From Candidatus Saccharicenans sp. (GTDB taxonomy: Bacteria; Acidobacteriota; Aminicenantia; Aminicenantales; Saccharicenantaceae), in contig JANLFU010000002.1 of assembly GCA_024653215.1 (NCBI GenBank), positions 266,447 through 330,446 of the forward strand: 64,000 bases of DNA. The letters are read 5' to 3'. The notes under the pieces were generated by a model, which saw nothing but the letters and a program-made list of their open reading frames with translations, did not search any database and had not been told where the DNA came from. The stretch's first letter is position 1. Every line of letters starts with the position of its first letter. The translations under genes and the position numbers were made by a program. Shown here piece after piece: positions 9,901-19,499 of the stretch.

Positions 9901-9943
9901 GGAAAAATTAACTGAAATCTGTTTTCGATTTTTCCTCAAAATA

Positions 9944-9963
9944 GATTCAAGATGAATTGAATC
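9944..9963. repeat. 20-bp inverted repeat upstream of rho
   Basis: GATTCAA and TTGAATC form perfect 7-bp arms around a 6-bp loop in the lon-rho gap. The hairpin is followed by A residues rather than T on the plus strand, so it does not look like a terminator for lon. It could be an operator or RNA hairpin for rho. Confidence 0.35.
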
Positions 9964-9990
9964 AAAAAATTTATATGTGAGGTAGGAGCG

Positions 9991-11271
9991 ATGAAAGAAT
10001 ACAGTCTGATCGACCTGGAAGAAAAGGAACTATCCGGTCTCAAGAAGATTGCCAACTCCCTCGGGCTGGAAGAAGAGGACATTGAAAATTCCAGCCGGCA
10101 CCACCTGATCTTCAAGATCCTGGAGGCCCAGGCCAAGAAGCAGGGCCTGCTGTTTTCCGAAGGTGTCCTGGAATGCCTGGAAGACGGCTTTGGCTTCCTG
10201 CGGGCCCCGGAGTTCAGCTATCTGCCCAGTCCCGACGACATCTACGTCTCGCCCTCCCAGATCCGCAAGTTCCAGCTCCGGACCGGAGATACCATTTCTG
10301 GCGTGGTCAGACCTCCCAAAAATGGAGAAAAATACTTTGCCCTGATCAAGATAGAAGCCATAAATTTCCTGCATCCCGACGTGGTCCTGGAAGCCAGGCG
10401 AAATGTCCAGTTCGAACAGCTGACTCCCGTCTATCCCTTCGAACTCATCAAGCTCCAGGACGGAAACCCGAAGAATATGAACGCCAGGGTCATGGAGCTG
10501 CTGACCCCGATAGGGAAGGGGCAGAGGGGCCTGATCGTTTCCCCGCCCCGGGCCGGTAAGACCACGCTGCTCAAGACCATTGCCAAGTCCATCGAAAAGA
10601 ACCATCCCGAGATATTCCTGATAGTACTGCTGGTGGCAGAGAGGCCGGAAGAAGTTACCGATTTCAAAAGAAGCGTTAACGGCGAGGTGGTGGCCTCGAC
10701 TTTCGACGAGCCGCCAACCCGCAACGTCCAGGTGGCCAACATCGTCCTGGAAAAGGCCAAGAGGCTGGTCGAATTAAAGCGCGACGTGGTCATCCTGCTC
10801 GATTCCATCACCAGGCTGGCCAGGGCCCATAACGCCATCGTCCCGCCCTCGGGCAAGGTGCTTTCGGGTGGTATCGATGCCAATGCCCTGAACAAGCCCA
10901 AGAAATTCTTCGGCTCGGCCCGTAAGATCGAGGAAGGCGGCAGCCTGACCATAGTGGCCACGGCCCTGGTCGATACGGGAAGCCGCATGGATGATGTCAT
11001 TTTTGAAGAATTCAAGGGCACCGGCAACATGGAAATCAACCTTGACCGTCGCCTGGTTGACAAGAGAATCTTCCCGGCCATTGATATCAGCCGTTCCGGA
11101 ACCAGAAAGGAAGAGCTGCTGATCGGAGACAAGGACCTGAACCGGGTCTGGATACTGCGCAAGATTCTCAGCCAGCTTAACGAAGTGGAAGCCATGGAAC
11201 TGCTGCTGGAAAAACTCTCCAAGACCAAGACCAACAGCGACTTCCTGGATGCCATGAGCAAGGGCCTGTAG
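9991..11271 (+). CDS. rho: transcription termination factor Rho
   Basis: Rho is a hexameric RNA helicase that ends transcription of untranslated RNA. The N-terminal Rho domain ('[14 protein letters not shown]') and the cold-shock-like RNA-binding domain ('[14 protein letters not shown]') are followed by the RecA-type motor. The motor has Walker A '[11 protein letters not shown]', Walker B '[16 protein letters not shown]' and the 'PSGKVLSGG' loop. The 426-residue length is normal. The ribosome site 'GAGGTAGGAG' is good. No convincing intrinsic terminators were seen in this window, which fits heavy use of Rho. Confidence 0.98.
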   Translation: MKEYSLIDLEEKELSGLKKIANSLGLEEEDIENSSRHHLIFKILEAQAKKQGLLFSEGVLECLEDGFGFLRAPEFSYLPSPDDIYVSPSQIRKFQLRTGDTISGVVRPPKNGEKYFALIKIEAINFLHPDVVLEARRNVQFEQLTPVYPFELIKLQDGNPKNMNARVMELLTPIGKGQRGLIVSPPRAGKTTLLKTIAKSIEKNHPEIFLIVLLVAERPEEVTDFKRSVNGEVVASTFDEPPTRNVQVANIVLEKAKRLVELKRDVVILLDSITRLARAHNAIVPPSGKVLSGGIDANALNKPKKFFGSARKIEEGGSLTIVATALVDTGSRMDDVIFEEFKGTGNMEINLDRRLVDKRIFPAIDISRSGTRKEELLIGDKDLNRVWILRKILSQLNEVEAMELLLEKLSKTKTNSDFLDAMSKGL

Positions 11272-12253
11272 CGGGCGTCTGGCAAGGGCTATTTTTTCCA
11301 CAAACATAAATTTTACTCGAGAGAATCACCCTGTCTTCTTATTTATGGTGACGGACTTCGTTTTCTGGCCTGTGCCGGATAATGATTCTGGCCCCTTGTC
11401 CCGCGCTGCTTAAAAAATAAGCTTTCATAAAAAAAATACCAGCACAGGTCTTCTTAATAGAGTCTCTCCAGATTTAAATCACAGAAAATAAATAAATTAG
11501 AAGAAAGTGTCGCGTAACTAAAAGATTATAAATAAGATAGATGAAATCCACCTGGCCTATCGAAAGCCATTAAGAATGTACGCCAGTAACACGGTTCCGA
11601 CTTCGAATCAGGCTCCAAATTTCAAGTTTTTAAAAAAAGCACTTAATTATGATGGGATTTGATATGGCATAATCCGCAGAATTCGTCAGCAGGTGAGTCG
11701 GCCTGGGATATTATTAAGAACATAATCTGGCTAATTCTTGGAATAAGGAGTCGGTCAGGTTCGTCAGTGGGGTTATAAGCTATTCAAGCTCAGATTTCCA
11801 GCCGAGGACTTATTAAAAAAGCTATTAAAGCCAGGGGTTAACGGGATATCCTGAAATTGGGTTCTATATAAAAGTTAAATATCTCGGAGTCCAGGGAAAC
11901 CAGTTGACTTGATAAAACAAAGGTTTCGGGACCGCGCGGCTATATATCAACTTAAAGGTCATCGAGGAAAATAATCCTTTAGGCCCAGGCCAATACAAAA
12001 TTCAGACTTTTAATAACTGATTAAATTAAATCGAAGTACGTTTATAAGGCAAGCAAATCGCTATCATATGTTTAATTGGGAATGAGGAACTTTTCCACAG
12101 TTGACCAAAAGCTGGGTATAAGAGAAATTCACAATCTTAACAGGCAGGCAAATAATTGATTATAAAAGAGATAGAAAATAAAGCTATATTGTGTCGCATA
12201 AGTTATATTATGTAAACTAATATATCGAGAACGGATAGGGACTATAGCGCGGC
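11272..12253. other. AT-rich gene-free region between rho and parB
   Basis: About 980 bp between two converging genes holds no plausible ORF and is visibly richer in A and T than the flanking genes. Two copies of 'TTTTCCACA', which fits the DnaA-box consensus TTWTNCACA, lie at 11294-11302 and 12091-12099. This would fit an origin-like or regulatory region beside parAB. Two boxes are too few to call oriC, and no dnaA or dnaN is in the window. I see no tRNA and no recognisable structured RNA. Confidence 0.4.
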
Positions 12254-13156
12254 TTATTTATCCTGGTTATCGTTAAGCTTGAGTTGCCCGGGATTGGCTT
12301 TGCCCCCTGATTCTTCCTTAAGTTGCCTGATAATCCCCTCAAGGATATTGATCAATTCCTGCCTGGTTACGACCTGTTTCTTGAATTCTATTCTGAGCCT
12401 GAAGCTCTTATTGTCTTTAGGTACATAATTGAATACGAAAAATTTTGGTTTTTCTTTATCTTTTTCTTCTTTTTCCTTAAAAAGCTTGGTCAGGTCGCGG
12501 GTATCAGTCCTGGTGAGGCGGTTTTGAATGATTCGCTCTACAACCTGGGACATTAGTGTTTCTGGTTCAACCTTGGCAATCTCGATTATGGTACTGCGGC
12601 TGGTTATGCCGGCCTTTTTTAGTTTTTCGCGGAGGTCTACGGGTATGCGGGAAACAGAAATAATCTCGGTTATGGTTGACCTGGCTTTGCCGATCTTATC
12701 GGCAACTTCCTGGTGGCTGTAGCCATAAAGATTCATCAGGGCCTTAAGGCCGTCAGCCTCTTCAAATATATCAAGATCCTTTCGCTGCAGGTTCTCAATG
12801 AGGCTGATTTCCATGGCCTCCTGATCGTCAACAGTCATCTCAATACACGGAATTTCTTTCAACCCCAGGTTCTTTGAGGCCACAAACCGCCTTTCTCCGG
12901 CGATAATCTCAAATTTTTCCCCTTTGGGGCGGACGATGATTGGCTCCAGGACGCCCTTGGCCCTGATTGAATCCATTAATTCCTGGATATCTCCCAACTC
13001 GCTACGCGGCTGCCTGGGATTTGGTTCGATTCTATCCAGCGGAATCATTCGGATCCTGGGCGCAGAGGTCTTGGAGGCAATCAGCTCAACGAAATGAGGG
13101 TCATGCCTCATGATTAAATTGTCAGGAAGGCCTGATTTTTTAGTTTTTGTTTGCAC
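12254..13156 (-). CDS. parB: ParB/Spo0J-type chromosome partition protein
   Basis: ParB is a CTP-dependent clamp that loads on parS sites and helps segregate the chromosome. The N-terminal domain shows 'IEPNPRQPR', 'IAGERRFVASKNLGL' (the GERR CTP-binding box) and 'LIENLQRKDLDIFEEA'. The helix-turn-helix follows in 'YSHQEVADKIGKARSTITE'. The length is 300 residues. The start is a GTG overlapping the parA stop by 17 bp with 'GAGGAG' about 10 bp upstream; an ATG at 13111 is an alternative. The usual N-terminal 'LGRGLxALI' ParA-contact peptide is not obvious, which is unusual for a chromosomal ParB. Base composition is more AT-rich than in most neighbouring genes. Confidence 0.92.
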   Translation of the reverse strand: MQTKTKKSGLPDNLIMRHDPHFVELIASKTSAPRIRMIPLDRIEPNPRQPRSELGDIQELMDSIRAKGVLEPIIVRPKGEKFEIIAGERRFVASKNLGLKEIPCIEMTVDDQEAMEISLIENLQRKDLDIFEEADGLKALMNLYGYSHQEVADKIGKARSTITEIISVSRIPVDLREKLKKAGITSRSTIIEIAKVEPETLMSQVVERIIQNRLTRTDTRDLTKLFKEKEEKDKEKPKFFVFNYVPKDNKSFRLRIEFKKQVVTRQELINILEGIIRQLKEESGGKANPGQLKLNDNQDK

Positions 13157-13907
13157 GTTCGATCAACTCCTCGGCCACAGATTTATATTGAATAGCCCCT
13201 ATGGAATCAGGGGCAAAGGTAAATATACTTTCTTTATAAGCCGGGCTTTCCTCCAGCTTGACACTCTTGGAAATATAGGTCTTAAAGACCTTATCTCCAA
13301 ATACTTCGATTATTCTATCAACCACATCCTTGGAAATATTTGTTCTGCGGTCATGCAGTGTGATAATAACCCCGATGATTTCCAGCTCCGGATTGGCAAT
13401 CTTTTTAACCTTATCTATGGTTTCGAGCAGGTCATCGGTGCCTTCAAGACATAAATAGGACGATTGGATTGGTATAAGGATATGGCTGGCGGCTACCAGA
13501 GCATTTAGTGTAATGAGGCCGAGCGTGGGTGGCGTATCTATAAAAATATAATCATAATGATCACGAACAGTATTGAGAGCATCTCTGAGCCGATAATGGC
13601 CATCAAATTCACCTATCAAAGCAGGCTCAAGCTTGGCCATGGATATCCTGCTTATGGCCACGTCCAGCCCCGGAATTGTGGACTTCACGATTATATCGGA
13701 AATCTTTGTGTTTTTGTCCATGAGAACATCGAACAGCGACCTGGGAATCTCATGAGGATTATTGACTATCGAAATCGTGCTGTGAGCCTGTGGGTCCATA
13801 TCCACCAGGAGAACACGATGTCCCATAAGGGCTAGGGCGGCAGAAACATTAACGCAGGTAGTGGTCTTCCCCACTCCGCCTTTTTGATTGGTTACAGCGA
13901 TTATCAA
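13140..13907 (-). CDS. parA: ParA/Soj-type partition ATPase
   Basis: ParA is a Walker-type ATPase that forms gradients on the nucleoid and moves ParB-parS complexes. The deviant Walker A 'NQKGGVGKTTTCVN' and the following 'VLLVDMDPQAHSTI' and 'YIFIDTPPTLGLITLNAL' are diagnostic. I moved the start from the track's 13946 to a TTG at 13907. 'GGAGG' lies 6 bp upstream of it, and the resulting N-terminus 'MIIAVTNQKGG' matches typical Soj proteins at 255 residues. It forms an operon with parB. A promoter and a 16-bp palindrome lie just upstream. Confidence 0.95.
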   Translation of the reverse strand: MIIAVTNQKGGVGKTTTCVNVSAALALMGHRVLLVDMDPQAHSTISIVNNPHEIPRSLFDVLMDKNTKISDIIVKSTIPGLDVAISRISMAKLEPALIGEFDGHYRLRDALNTVRDHYDYIFIDTPPTLGLITLNALVAASHILIPIQSSYLCLEGTDDLLETIDKVKKIANPELEIIGVIITLHDRRTNISKDVVDRIIEVFGDKVFKTYISKSVKLEESPAYKESIFTFAPDSIGAIQYKSVAEELIERANKN

Positions 13908-13937
13908 GCTAATCCTCCGGTTAATAGCTTTAATAAA

Positions 13938-13966
13938 AATATACAAAAAAAGAATTGTAAATACAA
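13938..13966 (-). promoter_or_regulatory. promoter for parAB
   Basis: On the minus strand TTGTAT, 17 bp, TATATT precede the TTG start of parA by about 30 bp. The spacing is ideal and the hexamers are moderate. Confidence 0.4.
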
Positions 13967-13992
13967 GATAAATTTTTTAAATTTTTATAACC

Positions 13993-14008
13993 TGTCGGCA
14001 GGCCGACA
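13993..14008. promoter_or_regulatory. 16-bp palindrome upstream of parA, operator or parS-like candidate
   Basis: TGTCGGC and GCCGACA are perfect 7-bp arms around a 2-bp centre. The size equals that of parS, but the sequence does not match the canonical TGTTTCACGTGAAACA. It lies 27 bp upstream of the parA -35 box. On the minus strand it is followed by AGGTTATAAAA rather than a T-run, which argues against an intrinsic terminator for the gene at 14056-17247. Confidence 0.4.
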
Positions 14009-14055
14009 TATCTATAAGTAATTGATAATAAAGAATATATAAAATATTCGAATTT

Positions 14056-17000
14056 TCAGTTATCCAGGCTTATTAATTCTGGTTTCTTGATCGCCGTTAG
14101 TTTGTTTACTTCGAGGAAGCGGTTAAATTCATATAGATCCCGTTGTATAAATTCATTTAATTTCTGGATTGAATCGCAGACCTTGAGGTTGATTTCTTCG
14201 GCCTGCTTTAATTCAGTGGTCGTTGGCTCTGATGGATATCCGGCAATGCCCTGAATTAGCGTTATAAGTCTGATATTTAAAGGACCCCGAAGGAATTTCT
14301 GGTAAGGAATAGAAAGCCCGACCAGCGTCCCCTCAGTCTGGAAAATTTCGGACACCGCGTTGAATGAATCCATGAACTTCCTGTATTGGTCCTGGGCTTG
14401 TTTTCTGGTTCCCTCGTCTTTAATGGTGCTGATTTCGCCAGCTATCTTTTCCAAATCCCTGGAAATGTTTCTGGCTGCGGCCGCAGCCCTGGCATAAAGG
14501 TTATTGGTCTTGGCCAGCTCGGCTACGACCTGATACTGGCCTTGAAGTTCTGCCGGGTTAAGCTCAAACCTCGGATCTGGCAGGACCTTTATTCTGGACT
14601 TATATTCTTTTTCCCCTATTTTTATAAGCACATCGTATTCTCCAGGAGTTATGTTACACATAACGCTCATTATGCCAGCAATCTGGGGCCTCTCTCCCCC
14701 ACCGGTTTTGGGCATAAACTGAAGGTTCCAGTACGTCCGGTTGAGCCCGGCTTTCTTCTGAAGAGGCAGCTCTATGATTTGTTCTTGATCGCCGGAACGA
14801 ATGCTGATTCTGAAATCGCCACTTAAGTCGGTCCGGACAAAATAGGTTAGGCCTGCCCCGACCGGCGGATTGTTAGCCCTGAATCCGAAGGTTGAATAAA
14901 TATCACCGCGGCTGGAATTAAAAAACAGGTAGGCCTGCCTGGGCTTAAAAAGATAGAAATCTGAATTAAATACTTCCTGTCTGAGCTGGCTTAAATAACA
15001 GATATCATCCAGGATCCAGATGCCTCGACCGTGGGTTCCTATGATCAAGTCATTTTCCCTGGGATGAATGGCTATATCATGTACGGCAACTGTGGGTAAA
15101 TTTGAGCCATGAATTTTTATCCAACTTAACCCAGAGTTATAAGATACATAAATTCCGAACTCTGTTCCAACAAAAAGTAAATTCCTGTTTTCCGGGTGCT
15201 CTCTGACCACGTGCACCCATCCGAAATCCGGCAGGTTGGAACGCAGGGATTTCCAGGTCTTGCCGAAATCAGTGGTCTTATAAACATATGGGGAATAATC
15301 ATCACTGCGTTGGTTATCGAAGGAAACGTAGGCTGTTCCGGCCTCAAAATGAGAAGCCTCCACCCTGGAACACCAGGAATTCTTCGGAAGCCCTGGTATA
15401 TTTCTGACAACATTGGTCCAGGTCTGGCCGCCATCCCTGGAAACCTGCAAATTGCCATCGTCCGTTCCGCACCACAGAACCCCGGCCTGGACGGGCGATT
15501 CGGCTATGGCGGTGATGGTGCAATGAACCTCGGCCCCGCTGTTTTCAACGGTTATGGGGCCCACGCCGTCAACCTGCTTGGTCGGGTCGTTGGTGGTCAG
15601 ATCCGGGCTGATTTTCTCCCAGGTATAGCCTCCGTCCTTTGACCTGAACAGGAAGTTTCCGGCGCAGTACACCGTGTTACTCTCGTGGGGCGAGATCATT
15701 ATCGGTGCATTCCAGTTGAAGCGGTAAGGGGGCTCGTTCAGGGGAGCTTCAGGCCTGACGCCCTTGCCCAGGCCGTGCCTGAGGTCTTTCCTTATGAGGC
15801 CGTTATTCTGGGAGTTGCAATAGACGATAAAGCTATTTTTGGGGTCGGGCCTGACAAAAAACCCATCTCCTCCGTTGATAAATTCCCAGTGCTCGTTGAG
15901 AATACCCCGGCTGTCCAGCGAATGGGAGGGGCCTCCCCAGCAGCCGTTGTCCTGCAGCCCGCAGTAAACCCTGTAGGGTACGCTGTAATCAAAGCCAACC
16001 TGGTAGACCTCGGCCGCATCGATGCTGGTTACCGGAAGCCAGGTTTTCCCGCCGTCGTAGGTAATATCGATTCCCCCGTCATTGCCGTCTATGAGGTGCA
16101 GCGGGTTGGCCGGGTCAATCCACAGGGCATGGTGGTCAGGATGAGTCCCCTGCCCTATCGCCCGGAATTTTTGGCCCATGTCGTTGGAAACGTAAAGCCC
16201 TGTTGACTGAACGTAGATAGTCCGGTCATCGTTCGGGTCCACATAGATATGGCTGTAATAGAAAGGCCTGTTGTTGACGTTTTTATAGGTCTTGGCGTCG
16301 CAGGTCCTTTTCCAGGTCTGGCCGTAATCTTCCGAGCGCCAGATGCCCGGGTCCTGGTGTTCAATCAGGGCATAGACCACTCCCGGCCTGTTCCTGGCCA
16401 CGGCCAGCCCTATACGTCCCATTATTCCTTCCGGCAGGTCCTGCTTAAGCCTGGTCCAGGTCAGGCCACCGTCGGTGGATCTATAAAGGCCACTGCCGGG
16501 GCCGCCACTGACCATTCGGTAAGGCAGCCGGCGGTGCTCGTAGGCGGCTGCATAGAGAACCTGAGAATTTTCAGGGTCAATTTCCAAGTCGCTAAAGCCT
16601 GTATTTTCATTAACATACAGAATTTTCTTCCAGCTCTCTCCACCGTCTATAGTTTTGTAGATTCCCCGCTCAGAGTTGGGCCCCCACAGGTGGCCCATGG
16701 CCGCCACGTAAACGATGTTGGGGTCGCCCCGGCTGATGATAATCCGGCTGATGTGCCTGGTATCCTTGAGCCCCATATTCTTCCAGGTCTTACCCCCGTC
16801 GGTTGACCTGTAAACCCCGTCTCCGAGGGTGACCGAATTACGGCTGGTGCTTTCCCCGGTTCCCACCCAGACCACCTCCGGCGCGGACTGGGCCACGGCC
16901 ACCGCTCCCACCGAAACCGTGGCTTCACGCTGGAAGACCGGCACCCAGCTAACACCGTTATTTTCCGACTTCCAGAGGCCGCTGGGCCCGACGGCCGCGT

Positions 17001-17247
17001 AGATGATCCAGGGCTTTTTTTCTACCACGTCAAGGTCAACCGTCCGTCCTCCAGGGACAGCCGGGCCGATGTTTCTCCAGGTGATAAATTTATTCAGGTA
17101 GTCGGCTATCTGGTCCGGTTGCTGTGAATAGGCCGGAAACGGCCAATATAATATGAATAGAAACAGGCAGGAAACAACCACCCGGACCGAGGTGATTCTT
17201 ATACGCCTTAACAGAAGGCCTGTCTTTTTCTGGGTGCTGATGAACAT
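14056..17247 (-). CDS. exported VPS10/sortilin-like Asp-box beta-propeller protein
   Basis: The 1063-residue product starts at the ATG at 17247, which has 'GGAGG' 5 bp upstream; the track start is a TTG 12 bp earlier. An N-terminal signal peptide ends near 'FPAYSQQ'. The body contains about ten Asp-box (BNR) motifs of the form S-x-D-x-G-x-T-W, for example 'STDGGKTW', 'TYDGGKTW' and 'SKDGGYTW'. This repeat defines the sortilin/VPS10 and sialidase-type propellers. The last 200 residues form a helical region with 'RNISRDLEKIAGEIS'. Bacterial members are often called glycosyl hydrolases, but no catalytic residues are evident. A role in binding extracellular proteins or peptides is only a guess. 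It sits next to a set of exported peptidases. Confidence 0.85.
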   Translation of the reverse strand: MFISTQKKTGLLLRRIRITSVRVVVSCLFLFILYWPFPAYSQQPDQIADYLNKFITWRNIGPAVPGGRTVDLDVVEKKPWIIYAAVGPSGLWKSENNGVSWVPVFQREATVSVGAVAVAQSAPEVVWVGTGESTSRNSVTLGDGVYRSTDGGKTWKNMGLKDTRHISRIIISRGDPNIVYVAAMGHLWGPNSERGIYKTIDGGESWKKILYVNENTGFSDLEIDPENSQVLYAAAYEHRRLPYRMVSGGPGSGLYRSTDGGLTWTRLKQDLPEGIMGRIGLAVARNRPGVVYALIEHQDPGIWRSEDYGQTWKRTCDAKTYKNVNNRPFYYSHIYVDPNDDRTIYVQSTGLYVSNDMGQKFRAIGQGTHPDHHALWIDPANPLHLIDGNDGGIDITYDGGKTWLPVTSIDAAEVYQVGFDYSVPYRVYCGLQDNGCWGGPSHSLDSRGILNEHWEFINGGDGFFVRPDPKNSFIVYCNSQNNGLIRKDLRHGLGKGVRPEAPLNEPPYRFNWNAPIMISPHESNTVYCAGNFLFRSKDGGYTWEKISPDLTTNDPTKQVDGVGPITVENSGAEVHCTITAIAESPVQAGVLWCGTDDGNLQVSRDGGQTWTNVVRNIPGLPKNSWCSRVEASHFEAGTAYVSFDNQRSDDYSPYVYKTTDFGKTWKSLRSNLPDFGWVHVVREHPENRNLLFVGTEFGIYVSYNSGLSWIKIHGSNLPTVAVHDIAIHPRENDLIIGTHGRGIWILDDICYLSQLRQEVFNSDFYLFKPRQAYLFFNSSRGDIYSTFGFRANNPPVGAGLTYFVRTDLSGDFRISIRSGDQEQIIELPLQKKAGLNRTYWNLQFMPKTGGGERPQIAGIMSVMCNITPGEYDVLIKIGEKEYKSRIKVLPDPRFELNPAELQGQYQVVAELAKTNNLYARAAAAARNISRDLEKIAGEISTIKDEGTRKQAQDQYRKFMDSFNAVSEIFQTEGTLVGLSIPYQKFLRGPLNIRLITLIQGIAGYPSEPTTTELKQAEEINLKVCDSIQKLNEFIQRDLYEFNRFLEVNKLTAIKKPELISLDN

Positions 17248-17286
17248 GCCGACCTCCAATTTTTGATTTACTTCAATTCGATGTCC

Positions 17287-17315
17287 ATTATAAGATAATA
17301 AGCTCGGGCAATGAA
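17287..17315 (-). promoter_or_regulatory. probable promoter for the Asp-box protein gene
   Basis: On the minus strand a perfect TATAAT (17287-17292) lies 17 bp after a weak -35 TTCATT. It is about 40 bp before the ATG at 17247. Confidence 0.35.
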
Positions 17316-17434
17316 AATAGATTGAAATTAATTTTATTTCCGGATGGACTGGAATTTTTTTTAACTGATTTCGTCAGAACCAGGTGAATTCTTATCCGTA
17401 TAATTATTCTAACCGGAAATAAGAAGGAGGACTG

Positions 17435-19489
17435 ATGTCCAGGTTAAAAATCCCGTTGCTTCTGGTAATGACTGGTTTCTTGATCTTAATGGCCACTCCC
17501 CTGCTGGCCGGCCAGGTGGAAACCAAGTTTCACTCGCCGGCCGAGGTGGTGGCTGGTCTTAAAAGCCTGGCCGGCAAATACCCTGAAATCTGCCGATTAA
17601 GCACCATCGGTAAATCATTCGGCGGTCAGGATATCCAGGTCCTGGAAATTGCCGCCCGGAATAATAAACCCGACCCCAAGGCCAGGCCGGCGGTGCTGGT
17701 GGTGGCCAATTCAGAAGGGGTTCACCTCCCGGGAACCGAGGCCGCCCTGCGGCTGGCAGAAGACCTTCTCACCGCCTACGGCCAGGATAAGGCCTGGACG
17801 GATTTTCTTAACCGGAACACCGTCTATGTGATTCCCGTCTTAAACCCGGAAGCAGCCGGGGCTTACTTCTCAAGACCCCTCCAGGAAAGGACTTTTAACA
17901 GCCGTCCAGTAGATGAGGACAACGACGGGCTGGTCGACGAGGACGGTCCGGAGGACCTCAACGGCGATGGCCTGATCACCATGATGCGGGTCAAATCTCC
18001 GGAGGGACGCTGGATAATCGACCCTAAGGAGCCGAGGTTAATGAGGCTGGCTGACCCGAAAAAAGGGGAAAAGGGTGAATACCTGGTCTACGCCGAAGGC
18101 CTGGACAACGACGGCGATGGCCAGATAAACGAGGACGGCCCCGGCGGGGTCGAGCTCAACCGCAATTTTCCCCACGACTTTGAGTACTTCCAGAAACGGG
18201 CCGGTCTTTACCCGGTGTCGGAACCTGAAACCGAAGCCCTGTTAAAGTTCATGTTTGACCACAATAACATAGCCATGGTGATCAATTTTTCGACCGAGAA
18301 TAACCTGCTGAACATGCAGCAGACCGGTCAGGCCAGGGTTGGGGCTGACCGGGTCCGGGTTCCCCGCCAGTTCGCCGGCTTTCTCGGGCTGGATCCGGAT
18401 ACTGAATATACGCTGAAGGAAATAGTGGATGTCCTGAAGAGCTCCGGGTTCGGTGGCGGTATGGAAATAGATGAAAGCCTGGTGGCCACCTTCCTGGGGC
18501 TGGGCCCGGCCATGAACCTTGACCGTTCGGACCAGGCCATATATGAAGAGCTCCTGAAAGACTACAAGGCCGGGCTGAAGGAAATCGGCCTTGATTACCT
18601 GGAAAAGAGAGCCAGGGGTGTGGGCAAGGGCTCCTTCCCGGCTTTTTGCTATTACCAGTACGGCGTGCCTGTCTTTTCCTTTGACCTGTGGCAGGTACCG
18701 GAGCCAAAGAGGGAAGAAAAAAAGGATGAACTGACCCCTGACCGTCTCAAGTCCATGTCGTCAGAAGAATTTCTGGCTCTGGGAGAAGAAAAGATTGCTG
18801 CCTTCCTGAAAGAACGTGGTGCTCCGCCCAACTTCAATGCGGGCATGCTGATGAAGATGGTTCAGTCGGGCCAGGTCACCCCGGCCAGGATGGCCGAGAT
18901 GATGGAAAAAATGCCCAGGGCGGCCGGAGCCGGAGTTGCCGGGGCCGAGGAAAATCCCGAAGCCTACCTCCTCGCCTATTCTGATAACGTCATAAAAGGT
19001 GCGGGCTTCATTAGCTGGAAGCCTTTTAAGCACCCCGAACTGGGCCAGGTGGAAATCGGCGGCTTTGTTCCTTTCCTGAAATACACGCCGCCTCCTGACC
19101 AGCTTCAGGCTACCATCAAGTATCATGTTCAGTACAGCCGGAAACTCATGATGAAACTGCCAAGCGTGTCGATCAAGGAAACGAAAATTGAAAAACTTGG
19201 CACGGACCTCTACCGGTTGACCGTTTACCTGCAGAACGAAGGACTTCTGCCCACCTCCTTTGCCCAGGGCCGGCGGGCCCTGACCTCCTACCCCATCAGG
19301 GTCAGCCTCAAGCTCGAAGGCAAGCAGAAGCTCTTTGCCGGCCGCCCGGTGGAACAGGTGCCGTTCCTGCAGGCCGGCGAAGTCCGAAAGCTGGAATGGA
19401 CGGTCCAGGCCAAGAAAGGCTCAAGCCTCGGTTTCAGAGTCTGGAGCAACCGGATATCGCCCGTCGAAACTATGGTTAAAGTGGATTAG
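17435..19489 (+). CDS. exported M14 carboxypeptidase-like protein with altered zinc site
   Basis: The 684-residue product has a signal peptide (residues 1-25) and a good ribosome site 'AAGGAGG'. It aligns by eye along its length with the next gene. The M14 zinc motif HxxE of that paralogue reads 'SEGVH' here, so the two ligand positions carry Glu94 and His97 in swapped order. The third zinc His is replaced by Ser286 in 'VINFSTENN'. The substrate-binding Asn-Arg 'ELNRNF' is kept. Between these are three Asp-rich loops, 'DEDNDGLVDEDG', 'DLNGDGLITMM' and 'DNDGDGQINEDG', which look like calcium-binding loops. It is probably a non-catalytic or altered peptidase that partners the next protein, 10 bp downstream. 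Confidence 0.85.
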   Translation: MSRLKIPLLLVMTGFLILMATPLLAGQVETKFHSPAEVVAGLKSLAGKYPEICRLSTIGKSFGGQDIQVLEIAARNNKPDPKARPAVLVVANSEGVHLPGTEAALRLAEDLLTAYGQDKAWTDFLNRNTVYVIPVLNPEAAGAYFSRPLQERTFNSRPVDEDNDGLVDEDGPEDLNGDGLITMMRVKSPEGRWIIDPKEPRLMRLADPKKGEKGEYLVYAEGLDNDGDGQINEDGPGGVELNRNFPHDFEYFQKRAGLYPVSEPETEALLKFMFDHNNIAMVINFSTENNLLNMQQTGQARVGADRVRVPRQFAGFLGLDPDTEYTLKEIVDVLKSSGFGGGMEIDESLVATFLGLGPAMNLDRSDQAIYEELLKDYKAGLKEIGLDYLEKRARGVGKGSFPAFCYYQYGVPVFSFDLWQVPEPKREEKKDELTPDRLKSMSSEEFLALGEEKIAAFLKERGAPPNFNAGMLMKMVQSGQVTPARMAEMMEKMPRAAGAGVAGAEENPEAYLLAYSDNVIKGAGFISWKPFKHPELGQVEIGGFVPFLKYTPPPDQLQATIKYHVQYSRKLMMKLPSVSIKETKIEKLGTDLYRLTVYLQNEGLLPTSFAQGRRALTSYPIRVSLKLEGKQKLFAGRPVEQVPFLQAGEVRKLEWTVQAKKGSSLGFRVWSNRISPVETMVKVD

Positions 19490-19499
19490 GAGAGTAACC

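Noticed and set aside
9899-9937. GAGGAAAAA / TTTTTCCTC hairpin after lon as an intrinsic terminator
   Set aside because: The stem is A/T-rich, the loop is 21 nt long and the following bases are AAAA rather than a T-run.
7918-9939. 673-residue minus-strand ORF opposite lon
   Set aside because: It is an antisense shadow of a highly conserved gene in GC-rich sequence, with low-complexity composition and no family motif.
11272-12253. Formal oriC call
   Set aside because: Only two DnaA-box matches were found, no canonical parS was seen, and dnaA/dnaN are absent. The evidence supports a candidate only.
13993-14008. Palindrome as intrinsic terminator of the Asp-box gene
   Set aside because: On the minus strand the hairpin would have a 2-nt centre and is not followed by a U-tract.
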